64,000 bases of DNA, from contig CAYNJY010000005.1 of assembly GCA_964397755.1 (NCBI GenBank), positions 1 through 64,000 of the forward strand, in the 5' to 3' direction. Under the pieces are notes generated by a model that had not been told where the DNA came from, did not search any database, and saw nothing but the letters and a program-made list of their open reading frames with translations. Shown here piece by piece: positions 36,669 through 43,893 of the stretch. The stretch's first letter is position 1; the number at the start of each line of letters is the position of its first letter. Position numbers and translations under genes: made by a program. The stretch comes from CAYNJY01 sp964397755. Lineage in GTDB: Bacteria > Patescibacteriota > Microgenomatia > UBA10105 > UBA927.

Positions 36669-38231
36669 ATGACATCAAATACTGTTGTTCTAACTGGAAA
36701 AAACTTAACCATTGAGGAAGTTAATGCCGTCGCACGCAACTACGTGGTTGTCCGTATCGATCCGGAGGCACTTCGGCGCTGTCTTTGCGGCTATAAAATT
36801 TTGAAAGAAAAAATTGATAAAAAGATAAAAATTTACGGCGTCACCACTGGTTTTGGAGAATTTTCTCAGGTGTTTATAGAACCGCAAAAGGCGGCGGCGT
36901 TACAACTAAATCTTATCAGAAGCCACAGCACCGGTGTCGGTAATCCGGCAAAAGAGGACGCCGTGCGAGCCACGATGCTGTGCCGAGCAAATTATTTGGC
37001 TTCGGGAATGTCTGGGGGCAGACCTGTACTTCTGGAATCTCTCGTTTCCATGCTCAACAAGCGGGTGACCCCACTCATTTTAGAGCAGGGATCGGTCGGC
37101 TCCAGCGGTGACCTTGCTCCTCTTGCCATGATGGTGCTTCCCATGATCGGCGAAGGAGAGGCGTTTTACAAAGGGGTAAGAATGCCTGGTAAAAATGCAA
37201 TGCAAGAAGCAGGGATACCCCTCATAGCACTCCAGGCAAAAGAGGGACTTGCCCTGATCAACGGTGATACCTTCATGGTAGGACTTGGAGCTCTGGAACT
37301 TTCCGATGCACTCCAAATTGCTAAAGTATCAGAGATAGCCTGCGCAATGACGATGGAATCTATTGAAGTCGTCCTCCAGGCATTAGATGACAAAATTGCC
37401 CGAGCGAGACGATTCGATGGCCAGATTGTCGCTGCAACAAATCTTCGGAAACTATTAAATGGCAGCGAAATACTCAAAGGCCCACCATCACGTGTTCAGG
37501 ATGCCTATTCAATCCGTTGCGCTCCAGTAATACTGGGAGCGGGTCGTGAAGCCCTTATGTGGATTAAAAGGCAAATTGAAACGGAAATGAACGCAGCACA
37601 AGATAATCCGTTGGTTTTTATTAAGTCCAATGAAGTGCTATCTGGTGGAAATTTTCATGGTCAACCGATTTGTATGCCACTTGAGACAATGGCACAGGCA
37701 ATCGCAGAATACGCAAATGCATCCGAAATTCGCCAGGAACGCATGAATAATCCATATTACAGTAAGATCCTGCCGGCTTTCCTCATCGAGTCCGGCGGGC
37801 TCAATAGCGGCTTCATGATGCCGCAGTATGCCTCGGCAGCACTTGTGAACGAGAACAAAATCCTTTGCTACCCTGGAATTGTTGATTCTATCCCCGTTTC
37901 GGCTGGGCAGGAGGACGATTGTTCGATGGGCACTAATGCGGCCTTAAAAATCCAACGAATCATTCGCAATACCCAGTATGTTCTCGCCATCGAACTCATG
38001 CTTGGAGCTCAAGCACTCGATTTCAAGAACGGAAAGAAACCCGGCAAAGGGGTGAGAACGGCCTACGAGCGCATCCGTATGCGCGTCCCTTATATAAAAG
38101 AAGATAGCGTCATGTACCAGTATGTCGAAGAAATTAAGGAGCTTATTCGCACCGGTACGTTGCGAACGGCAGTGGAGCAAGCCATTGGACCGCTAGCCGA
38201 ACCGAAACCGTATGAATTACCAAACGGATAA
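36669..38231 (+). CDS. hutH: histidine ammonia-lyase (HAL/PAL superfamily)
   Basis: 520 residues. It deaminates L-histidine to urocanate using an MIO cofactor. Catalytic Tyr in YGVTTGFG; LQLNLIRSHSTGVG has the His typical of HAL rather than tyrosine or phenylalanine lyase; the Glu region reads AGQEDDCSMG. The MIO tripeptide is Ser-Ser-Gly (GSVGSSGDLAPLA) instead of the common Ala-Ser-Gly. Strong ribosome site (gaaggagg). No hutU, hutI or hutG nearby, so urocanate may not be processed further here. First gene of a unit with an attenuated leader. Confidence 0.87.
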   Translation: MTSNTVVLTGKNLTIEEVNAVARNYVVVRIDPEALRRCLCGYKILKEKIDKKIKIYGVTTGFGEFSQVFIEPQKAAALQLNLIRSHSTGVGNPAKEDAVRATMLCRANYLASGMSGGRPVLLESLVSMLNKRVTPLILEQGSVGSSGDLAPLAMMVLPMIGEGEAFYKGVRMPGKNAMQEAGIPLIALQAKEGLALINGDTFMVGLGALELSDALQIAKVSEIACAMTMESIEVVLQALDDKIARARRFDGQIVAATNLRKLLNGSEILKGPPSRVQDAYSIRCAPVILGAGREALMWIKRQIETEMNAAQDNPLVFIKSNEVLSGGNFHGQPICMPLETMAQAIAEYANASEIRQERMNNPYYSKILPAFLIESGGLNSGFMMPQYASAALVNENKILCYPGIVDSIPVSAGQEDDCSMGTNAALKIQRIIRNTQYVLAIELMLGAQALDFKNGKKPGKGVRTAYERIRMRVPYIKEDSVMYQYVEEIKELIRTGTLRTAVEQAIGPLAEPKPYELPNG

Positions 38232-39153
38232 CAAACTCTCTATGGGAGAAGGCGGTACACCGCTTGTCCGGCTCTACAACCTCGAGAATGTGCTTGACTG
38301 GCGGGGGCAGTTGTGGGCAAAGGCAGAATACCAAAATCCAACGGGGTCGTTCAAAGACCGCGGAAGTATTGTGGAGATCACCGAGGCAGTTCGCCAGAAA
38401 AAGCGTGGAGTCGTGTGCGCGTCAACCGGCAACATGGCCGCAAGCCTTGCCGCGTACGCGGCGCGGGCAAAACTAACGTGCGTGGTCGTCTTGCCAGAAT
38501 CCACCCCAGAAGCCAAACTCAAACAGGCAACAATGTGTGACGCCCGTCTTATCAAGGTATCTGGCTCATACGATGATTGTGTAGCGGAGGCAAAGAAGCA
38601 GGCACAGAAGGAACGTCTTTTTCTCTGTGATAACGGCGAGCTTCGTCGGATCGGACAGCAATCAGTAGGTAGAGAACTAGCCAAATCAAATATTCGTTTT
38701 GATGCATTCATCGCACCTGTGGGAGTTGGAACTCTAGGCTGCGCGGTAGCGGAGGGCTTTTCCTCCTGCGGTCAGTATCCTCAATTTATTGGTGTGCAAG
38801 GGTCCGGCGCAGATCCCATTGCACGAGCGTGGCAAACCAACAGTTCAATTGTTCGAATAATTGAACCAAAAACCGTCGCTTCTGCCATGTGCGTCGGTGA
38901 CCCACGCGATGGCGAACGTACACTTTCATGGATGAGGAAAACCAATGGAGCAATGTTTTCTATAAGTGATGAGGAAATCATTGATGCCCAGACGCTCCTT
39001 GCAAAAAAGGAAGGAATTTTCGCCGAAAAGTCAGCCGCAGCAACAGTCGCAGTTTTGCAGAAAATTTCGCGCAACTACCAAATCATCGCCATCATCTTGA
39101 CAGGAAATGGACTCAAAGAAAATGAACACAGGAAGGACACTGACGAGGCTTGA
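38212..39153 (+). CDS. threonine synthase-like PLP enzyme
   Basis: 313 residues, fold type II. The PLP-Lys motif NPTGSFKDRG and the glycine-loop CASTGNMAASLAAYAARA are typical of threonine synthase. PVGVGTLG and LTGNGLK complete the cofactor pocket. It would convert O-phosphohomoserine to threonine, though a related dehydratase or synthase is possible. The start at 38212 overlaps hutH by 20 bases; an ATG at 38242 is an alternative. Confidence 0.8.
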   Translation: MNYQTDNKLSMGEGGTPLVRLYNLENVLDWRGQLWAKAEYQNPTGSFKDRGSIVEITEAVRQKKRGVVCASTGNMAASLAAYAARAKLTCVVVLPESTPEAKLKQATMCDARLIKVSGSYDDCVAEAKKQAQKERLFLCDNGELRRIGQQSVGRELAKSNIRFDAFIAPVGVGTLGCAVAEGFSSCGQYPQFIGVQGSGADPIARAWQTNSSIVRIIEPKTVASAMCVGDPRDGERTLSWMRKTNGAMFSISDEEIIDAQTLLAKKEGIFAEKSAAATVAVLQKISRNYQIIAIILTGNGLKENEHRKDTDEA

Positions 39154-39155
39154 TT

Positions 39156-39698
39156 ATGAAAACATATCGAAATCCACTCGAGCTCATCGGCAACACGCCT
39201 CTTTTGCAACTTTCGCGCATTATACCGGAAGGGTGGGCGAGAGTATTTATGAAGCTTGAAATGTTTAATTTGACTGGTTCGGTGAAAGACAGGTCTGCGC
39301 TGGGAATGATTGAAGCAGCAGAACGAGATGGTGTGCTCAAAAGGGGTTCTACTATTGTGGAATCCACATCTGGCAATTTGGGAATTTCCCTTGCGGCTAT
39401 TTCTGCGTATAAAAAGTACAACGTGATCTGCATCGTGGATCCCAAAATTGAAGTAAACACGCTTGGAGCCATAAAGGCCTATGGAGCACAAATAGTCATA
39501 GTGGATACTCCGGATAAAGAAGGTGGGTATCAAAAACCGAGAATTGCGAAAGTCAAAGAATTGCTAGGAAAAATTCCGAATGCAGTTAATTTGGATCAGT
39601 ACAATAACCCAAATAACCCGACCTATCATTTCATCACCGATCCAACCAACATCCGGTACTTCACCGGATTCGTCGTCGTGGCGCCGGTGGGACAGTAA
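39156..39698 (+). pseudogene. truncated SbnA/cysteine-synthase-like gene fused to peptidase remnants
   Basis: The N-terminal ~155 residues match the cysteine synthase fold (LIGNTPLLQLSRI, FNLTGSVKDRSALGM, VESTSGNLGISLAA). The ESTSGNLG form and VDPKIEVN resemble SbnA-type 2,3-diaminopropionate enzymes. After NPNNPTYHF the frame changes character to ITDPTNIRYFTGF, an N-terminal hallmark of Xaa-Pro (M24) peptidases, and stops at 39698. The same frame then continues GIRTEDLVLLKEDGIELLSQ, like an M24 C-terminus, to 39800. The second half of the PLP enzyme is missing. Confidence 0.7.
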
Positions 39699-39800
39699 GG
39701 CGTATATGGTATTCGGACCGAGGATTTGGTACTCTTGAAGGAGGACGGTATTGAACTCCTGTCGCAATCGCCAAAAGAACTTACGATTTTATCATATTAA
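39699..39800 (+). pseudogene. C-terminal remnant of an M24 (Xaa-Pro) peptidase
   Basis: In frame with the gene above but behind its stop: GVYGIRTEDLVLLKEDGIEL and LSQSPKELTIL, matching the usual GVRIED-V-TEDG-E-LT-PKEL ending of M24 peptidases. The catalytic middle is gone. Confidence 0.55.
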
Positions 39801-39810
39801 CGCATTAATA
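39795..39810. promoter_or_regulatory. operator-like TATTAACGCATTAATA
   Basis: Same half-sites TATTAA/TTAATA and 4-base spacing as the site at 36446-36461; the centre differs (CGCA versus CATG). It lies 26 bases upstream of the -35 of the hisC-hisS leader promoter. Confidence 0.65.
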
Positions 39811-39838
39811 TATTGACGTGTTAACACGTCAATATATT
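39807..39838. promoter_or_regulatory. perfect 32-base palindrome upstream of hisC leader
   Basis: Arms run outward from the centre GTTAAC without a mismatch for 16 bases each side, with core TTGACGTGTTAACACGTCAA. It touches the -35 box. Could be a second operator (the TrpR-family core GTTAAC is suggestive), a bidirectional terminator stem, or both. Confidence 0.7.
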
Positions 39839-39865
39839 GCACCTCCCTGCAATTTGTGCTACAAT
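39837..39865 (+). promoter_or_regulatory. promoter TTGCAC-N17-TACAAT of hisC-hisS unit
   Basis: 17-base spacing, extended TGC before the -10. The start site falls within a few bases of the leader ATG at 39875. Confidence 0.75.
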
Positions 39866-39874
39866 AATTTTTGT

Positions 39875-39949
39875 ATGAACAAACAAACAAGCAGGATAAG
39901 CGTTCATCACTACGACGGCCCACGGGACGGCGGGTGTTGCATGCTGTAA
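39875..39949 (+). CDS. leader peptide with His-His (hisC-hisS attenuator)
   Basis: 24-codon ORF, MNKQTSRISVHHYDGPRDGG then CCML-stop. His codons CAT CAC at 39905-39910. The segment ggcgggt (39929-39935) lies 18 bases beyond the His codons and can pair with acccgcc (39970-39976), the 5' arm of the terminator. A ribosome stalled at His leaves it free (antiterminator). A ribosome at the stop codon covers it (terminator). This is the classic attenuator logic. Confidence 0.75.
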   Translation: MNKQTSRISVHHYDGPRDGGCCML

Positions 39950-39968
39950 AAAAGAGTTTATATGCACG

Positions 39969-39993
39969 AACCCGCCAACCGGCGGGTTTTTTT
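39969..39993 (+). terminator. attenuator terminator before hisC
   Basis: aacccgcc/ggcgggtt stem with 4-base loop and seven T's, ending 15 bases before the hisC ATG. It competes with the antiterminator pairing described for the leader. Confidence 0.85.
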
Positions 39994-40007
39994 GTGGGAA
40001 AAAATAT

Positions 40008-41042
40008 ATGAATATACCTAACATTTACGCACAAAAACGTACGAAAGCCTCTATAGACCTAAGCCTGAGTGAAAATCCGCTCGGGTGCTCCCCTCGTGCA
40101 ATAAAGACGCTTCGGACAGTAAACGTATCTGATATAAGTCAGTACCCAGATACGCGAGACCTCATAAACACTATTGCCCGGAAGTGGAACGTGGAGCCTG
40201 AGAATGTGCTTCTTGGTTGCGGCTCTGAACAGATCATTAAACTTGTTGCACAAACGTTTCTCATCCCGGGAGATCGGGCAATCATACAAAATGGTTCCTT
40301 TGCTGTTTTCCTAAAGGAGTGCCTGCTGGAACGTGCAGAGTGTAAACTTGCCGAGGTTTCTGAATTTAAAAACTTTAAAAACGCAAAAGTAGCCTTTCTC
40401 TGTAATCCAAACAATCCTACCGGTGAGTGTATTCCTCAGCGTTCGGTAAAACGCATCGTTCAAGCTCTTCCAACGACAGTCGTTGTCGTTGATGAAGCCA
40501 ACGGTGAATTTATGAACGATTCTTTTATTCCTCAGGCCGTCAAAACTAAGAATAGTTTGGTTTTGCGCACACTTTCTAAAGTGATCGGCCTTGCTGGCAT
40601 CCGACTGGGTTTTGCCATAGGCTCAAAAACCGTAATCGCAAAATTGAGTCAAGCTCAACAGCCATTCCCCGTTTCGTCACTTTCGTGCAAAATGGCAAAA
40701 GTGGCGCTTCTCGATGATGCTTTTGTCGCTAGAACGAAAAAATTTATCCAAAAGGAACGAATATTTCTTCAAAAAGAGCTAACGAACAGAGGTTTGCAAT
40801 GTTCCAGATCAATAACTAATAATCTCCTCATCACCACTCCTCGCGCCGAGCTCTTCATAACTGCGCTTCAACAACTGGATGTTGCGGTCGTCGACGCAAA
40901 ATTTTTTCCTGGTCTCGCAACACCTGGCTTTCGTATATCAATTAAAGACAGAGCAACCAACCGATTGTTTTTACAAAAGATTGATAAAGCTCTTTCTTGT
41001 CTCCCTGGTGGAAAGTTGTTACGATCAAAAGAGACTCTATGA
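40008..41042 (+). CDS. hisC: histidinol-phosphate aminotransferase-like enzyme
   Basis: 344 residues, fold type I. Motifs LSLSENPLGCSPRAI, PNNPTGE, VVVDEANGEF and the PLP-Lys segment RTLSKVIGLAGIRLGFAIG fit HisC. It would make histidinol phosphate in histidine synthesis, but no other his biosynthesis gene is in the window, so a broader aminotransferase role is possible. ATGA overlap with hisS. Confidence 0.8.
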   Translation: MNIPNIYAQKRTKASIDLSLSENPLGCSPRAIKTLRTVNVSDISQYPDTRDLINTIARKWNVEPENVLLGCGSEQIIKLVAQTFLIPGDRAIIQNGSFAVFLKECLLERAECKLAEVSEFKNFKNAKVAFLCNPNNPTGECIPQRSVKRIVQALPTTVVVVDEANGEFMNDSFIPQAVKTKNSLVLRTLSKVIGLAGIRLGFAIGSKTVIAKLSQAQQPFPVSSLSCKMAKVALLDDAFVARTKKFIQKERIFLQKELTNRGLQCSRSITNNLLITTPRAELFITALQQLDVAVVDAKFFPGLATPGFRISIKDRATNRLFLQKIDKALSCLPGGKLLRSKETL

Positions 41043-42238
41043 TAAAAGCGCAAACCCTCAAAGGATTTCGAGATTTTTTACCCGCTGATGTGATCAAGCG
41101 GCAGTATGTTATTTGCAAAATTATAGAAGTATTCGAGCGCTTCGGTTTCGATCCTCTGGAAACCCCGGCGCTTGAATACGCCGAGACGCTCCTGGGGAAA
41201 TACGGCGAGGAGGCTGACAAGCTTCTCTACATCTTCGAGGATCGGGGTGGCCGAAAGGTGGGTCTTCGCTACGACCAAACCGTGCCGCTTGCCCGGGTTA
41301 TGGCGCAATATGAAGGAGCTCTTCCCCTTCCCTTTAAGCGCTACCAGATCCAACCGGTGTGGCGGGCAGAGAATCCTCAGCGCGGCCGCTACCGCGAGTT
41401 TCTCCAGTGCGACGCCGATAGTATTGGAACCGAAAGTCCTCTTGCCGATGCGGAAGTGATCGCCCTCGCGGTCGGCATCTACAAAAATCTTGGCTTCTCC
41501 TCTTTCGGGATTCTTCTAAATGATCGGGCGGTTTTTGGAAAAACTCCCCTCTCTGCCATCACCATCCTTGATAAGCTCCCCAAAATCGGACCAGAGGCAG
41601 TAACGAAGGAGCTGCGGAAAAAAGGGTTTGACCCAGGCCTCCTTGATACGGTCAAGCAAAGCCAACCCACCAGCCGCCTTAAGGAAATAATCGCGGCTCT
41701 AAAAAAGCTAGGGGTTGAGCCAAAACAAATTATCTATGCGCCCACCCTGGCCCGCGGCCTTGACTACTATACGTCAACGATTTTCGAAGTGGTGATCGAC
41801 GGCTACGAGGCAGGCTCGGTCTGCGGAGGAGGGCGCTATGACGGACTGATTGGGAGTTTCACCGGAAACGAAACGCCGGCAGTGGGCTTTGCCATTGGCT
41901 TTGACCGGACCCTCGAGGCGATGGAGCAATTCGGACTTCTCCCGTCATCTTCAACCGGAACCCAAGCCTTGGTTACTGTTTTTTCGCCAGAGCTTTTGGG
42001 GGCTTCGCTTAACGTAACCAGCACATTGAGATCCGAAGGTATCAATACAGAAATTTACCTTAAAGACGAAACGAAGCTCGATAAACAGCTCAAGTACGCC
42101 GACCGTAAAGGTATACCCTATGTGATCATCCAAGGACCGGAGGAAGTGAGCCGCGGCGTCGTAAAACTCAAAGACATGAAGGCAAAAACACAGGAAGAAC
42201 TGAGGATTGATGAGGTTATCCAAAAACTGAAACGCTAA
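41039..42238 (+). CDS. hisS: histidyl-tRNA synthetase
   Basis: About 399 residues, class II. Motif 2 QPVWRAENPQRGRYREFLQ, HisA/B signatures LARGLDYYTSTIFE and the C-terminal anticodon domain from QALVTVFSPELLG. The start MIKAQTLKGFRDFLP at 41039 overlaps the hisC stop. Its place behind a His-codon attenuator makes physiological sense: uncharged tRNA-His would raise HisRS. Confidence 0.94.
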   Translation: MIKAQTLKGFRDFLPADVIKRQYVICKIIEVFERFGFDPLETPALEYAETLLGKYGEEADKLLYIFEDRGGRKVGLRYDQTVPLARVMAQYEGALPLPFKRYQIQPVWRAENPQRGRYREFLQCDADSIGTESPLADAEVIALAVGIYKNLGFSSFGILLNDRAVFGKTPLSAITILDKLPKIGPEAVTKELRKKGFDPGLLDTVKQSQPTSRLKEIIAALKKLGVEPKQIIYAPTLARGLDYYTSTIFEVVIDGYEAGSVCGGGRYDGLIGSFTGNETPAVGFAIGFDRTLEAMEQFGLLPSSSTGTQALVTVFSPELLGASLNVTSTLRSEGINTEIYLKDETKLDKQLKYADRKGIPYVIIQGPEEVSRGVVKLKDMKAKTQEELRIDEVIQKLKR

Positions 42239-42243
42239 TGTTG

Positions 42244-42283
42244 AAAAGGCCTCGCCTTGCATCCCTGCAAGGCGAGGCCTTTT
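42244..42283 (+). terminator. very strong intrinsic terminator after hisS
   Basis: Perfect 18-bp stem (aaaaggcctcgccttgca and its complement) with a 4-base loop tccc, A-tract before and T-tract after, so it can work in both directions. Confidence 0.9.
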
Positions 42284-42297
42284 CTAAAAACCTGCCC

Positions 42298-43248
42298 ATG
42301 AACCATCGCTTGACTGCCTACCTCCTGATGCTCGTCGTTTCAATAACCTGGGGCGTCGCCGCTCCGGTGATCAAGTTTACCCTCTCCTACTTCCCGCCCC
42401 TTATCTTCCTCACCTACCGGTTTGCCATAAGTTCGCTCGTGGCACTCGCCTATTTTGGAACGGGTCGCAACCACCTGCCGAGAAAACCGGGCAACTGGTG
42501 GCACATCGGCCTCTATAGCTTTTTCGCCGTCACGCTGGGGCTCGGCATCCTGTTCCTCGGCGCGGACAAGACGACGTCCCTCTCTGTGGGACTGCTGTCA
42601 ACTGTCGCTCCGATTATGATCGTTGCCGCAGGCGCTTTGTTTCTCCGCGAGCGCGTCACGCTGAGAGAGAAAGTCGGTATAACGATCGCGCTCCTCGGAA
42701 CCCTTGTCACCGTCTCTGCGCCGCTTTTCTCCGACCACGGCGGACTTAACTGGGGATCACTTGAGGGAAATCTCCTCGTTGTTTTATCGATGGTATTTGA
42801 TGTCGCCGCGGGAATCCTTGCCAAGGTCATTGTCCGCGAGCACACCAAGCCCGCGACGCTTACCCACCTTTCCTTTGTCGTTGGCCTTCTCACAATCGGC
42901 CCGCTTGCATTCTTCTTTCACGGAGGAAAAACGGTTGTTGCCTCAATTGTCGCCGCTCCTGTCGCCGGCCACATGGGTGTCCTCTACATGGCACTCCTGT
43001 CCGGCACGTTGGCCTATACCCTGCGTAACCGCGCAATCAAAACCATTGAAGTCGGCGAGGCGGCTCTCTTTGCCTACCTCTACCCTCTCTGGGCAGCACC
43101 ACTTGCAGTCTTGTGGCTTGGAGAAAAAATCACGACACCATTTCTCGTCGGCGGACTCATCATTGCCCTCGGGGTGGTGATCGCCGAGCACAAAAAGCAT
43201 CAGTTGAGGAAAAAACTCCGAAGAAGACACCGGAAGAGGACACTATAA
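42298..43248 (+). CDS. EamA/DMT-family transporter
   Basis: About 316 residues, ten helices in two EamA repeats. The conserved start LVVSITWGVAAPVIKFTLS, GLLSTVAPIMIVAAGALFLRE at the end of repeat 1 (21 residues split here as GLLSTVAPIM and IVAAGALFLRE) and FAYLYPLWAAPLAVLWLGE in repeat 2 are typical. Putative exporter of amino acids or metabolites. The C-terminal tail is very basic (KKLRRRHRKRTL). Longer upstream start rejected because it lies in the terminator. Confidence 0.87.
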   Translation: MNHRLTAYLLMLVVSITWGVAAPVIKFTLSYFPPLIFLTYRFAISSLVALAYFGTGRNHLPRKPGNWWHIGLYSFFAVTLGLGILFLGADKTTSLSVGLLSTVAPIMIVAAGALFLRERVTLREKVGITIALLGTLVTVSAPLFSDHGGLNWGSLEGNLLVVLSMVFDVAAGILAKVIVREHTKPATLTHLSFVVGLLTIGPLAFFFHGGKTVVASIVAAPVAGHMGVLYMALLSGTLAYTLRNRAIKTIEVGEAALFAYLYPLWAAPLAVLWLGEKITTPFLVGGLIIALGVVIAEHKKHQLRKKLRRRHRKRTL

Positions 43249-43283
43249 CCACAGGTGTCGAGTCTGCGCCACACCGGAGGTGG
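43248..43283. repeat. REP family B, copy 3
   Basis: accacaggtgtcg ... cacaccggaggtgg with variable centre, immediately after the EamA stop codon. Same ends as the copies flanking the second RAYT. Confidence 0.75.
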
Positions 43284-43287
43284 AATA

Positions 43288-43387
43288 NNNNNNNNNNNNN
43301 NNNNNNNNNNNNNNNNNNNNNNNNNNNNNNNNNNNNNNNNNNNNNNNNNNNNNNNNNNNNNNNNNNNNNNNNNNNNNNNNNNNNNNN
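43288..43387. other. scaffold gap (100 N)
   Basis: 100 N between two identical 27-base direct repeats (43261-43287 and 43388-43414), so the join was made across a repeat and its true size is unknown. Confidence 0.99.
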
Positions 43388-43410
43388 AGTCTGCGCCACA
43401 CCGGAGGTGG
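43388..43410. repeat. REP family B, copy 4 (cut by gap)
   Basis: Right half of the same REP (cgccacaccggaggtgg); its left half, if present, is in the gap. Confidence 0.65.
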
Positions 43411-43489
43411 AATACTCGCATTTGAACTCACCTTCTCGGATGAAAAGATAAGACCGATTCTACTCTCTCCCTGCAAAAGTCAATTTTTA

Positions 43490-43498
43490 TGCTATACT
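43490..43498 (+). promoter_or_regulatory. extended -10 (TGCTATACT) for rpmE
   Basis: TGn-TATACT ending 8 bases before the ATG at 43507; leaderless or nearly so. Confidence 0.65.
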
Positions 43499-43506
43499 TA
43501 CCGCAT

Positions 43507-43818
43507 ATGAAATCTGACATTCATCCCCAGTGGTACCCGGAAGCAGCGGTTTCATGCGCGTGCGGGAACACGTTCACCGTGGGGGCGACCAAGTCCGAAA
43601 TCAAGGTGGAAATCTGCTCCAAATGCCACCCGTTCTTCACCGGCGAGATGAAGTATGTCGATACCTTGGGCCGGGTCGAGCGCTTCCAGCAGAAACAGAA
43701 GAAAGCTCAAGTCAACGCCTCGGCGCTTGCCGACAAGAAGAAAAAAAAGAAAGAGAAGGAAGAAGCCGCCGCCCGCGCCCCGAAGTCACTTAAAGAAATG
43801 CTCATGGGACTCAAGTAG
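43507..43818 (+). CDS. rpmE: 50S ribosomal protein bL31
   Basis: About 103 residues. Zinc-type bL31 with CACGNTF and [13 protein letters not shown]. The family core of about 70 residues is followed by a long Lys/Ala/Glu-rich tail ([20 protein letters not shown]). The ATG at 43507 is set by the promoter. Followed by prfA, a common pairing. Confidence 0.93.
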   Translation: MKSDIHPQWYPEAAVSCACGNTFTVGATKSEIKVEICSKCHPFFTGEMKYVDTLGRVERFQQKQKKAQVNASALADKKKKKKEKEEAAARAPKSLKEMLMGLK

Positions 43819-43823
43819 TAGCT

Positions 43824-43887
43824 TAGAAGCTTAGTTATTAGAAGTTTAGAAAAACTAAGCAACTAAGCCTCTAAACTTCAAGCTTCT
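43824..43887. repeat. eight-unit period-8 array between rpmE and prfA
   Basis: Units tagaagct, tagttatt, agaagttt, agaaaaac, taagcaac, taagcctc, taaacttc, aagcttct. The first units are roughly complementary to the last, so the array can fold as a hairpin. Confidence 0.7.
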
Positions 43888-43893
43888 TAATGT

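Noticed and set aside
39950..40007. T-box riboswitch upstream of hisC-hisS
   Set aside because: No T-box consensus or specifier stem; the short leader ORF with His codons and the paired stems fit attenuation better.
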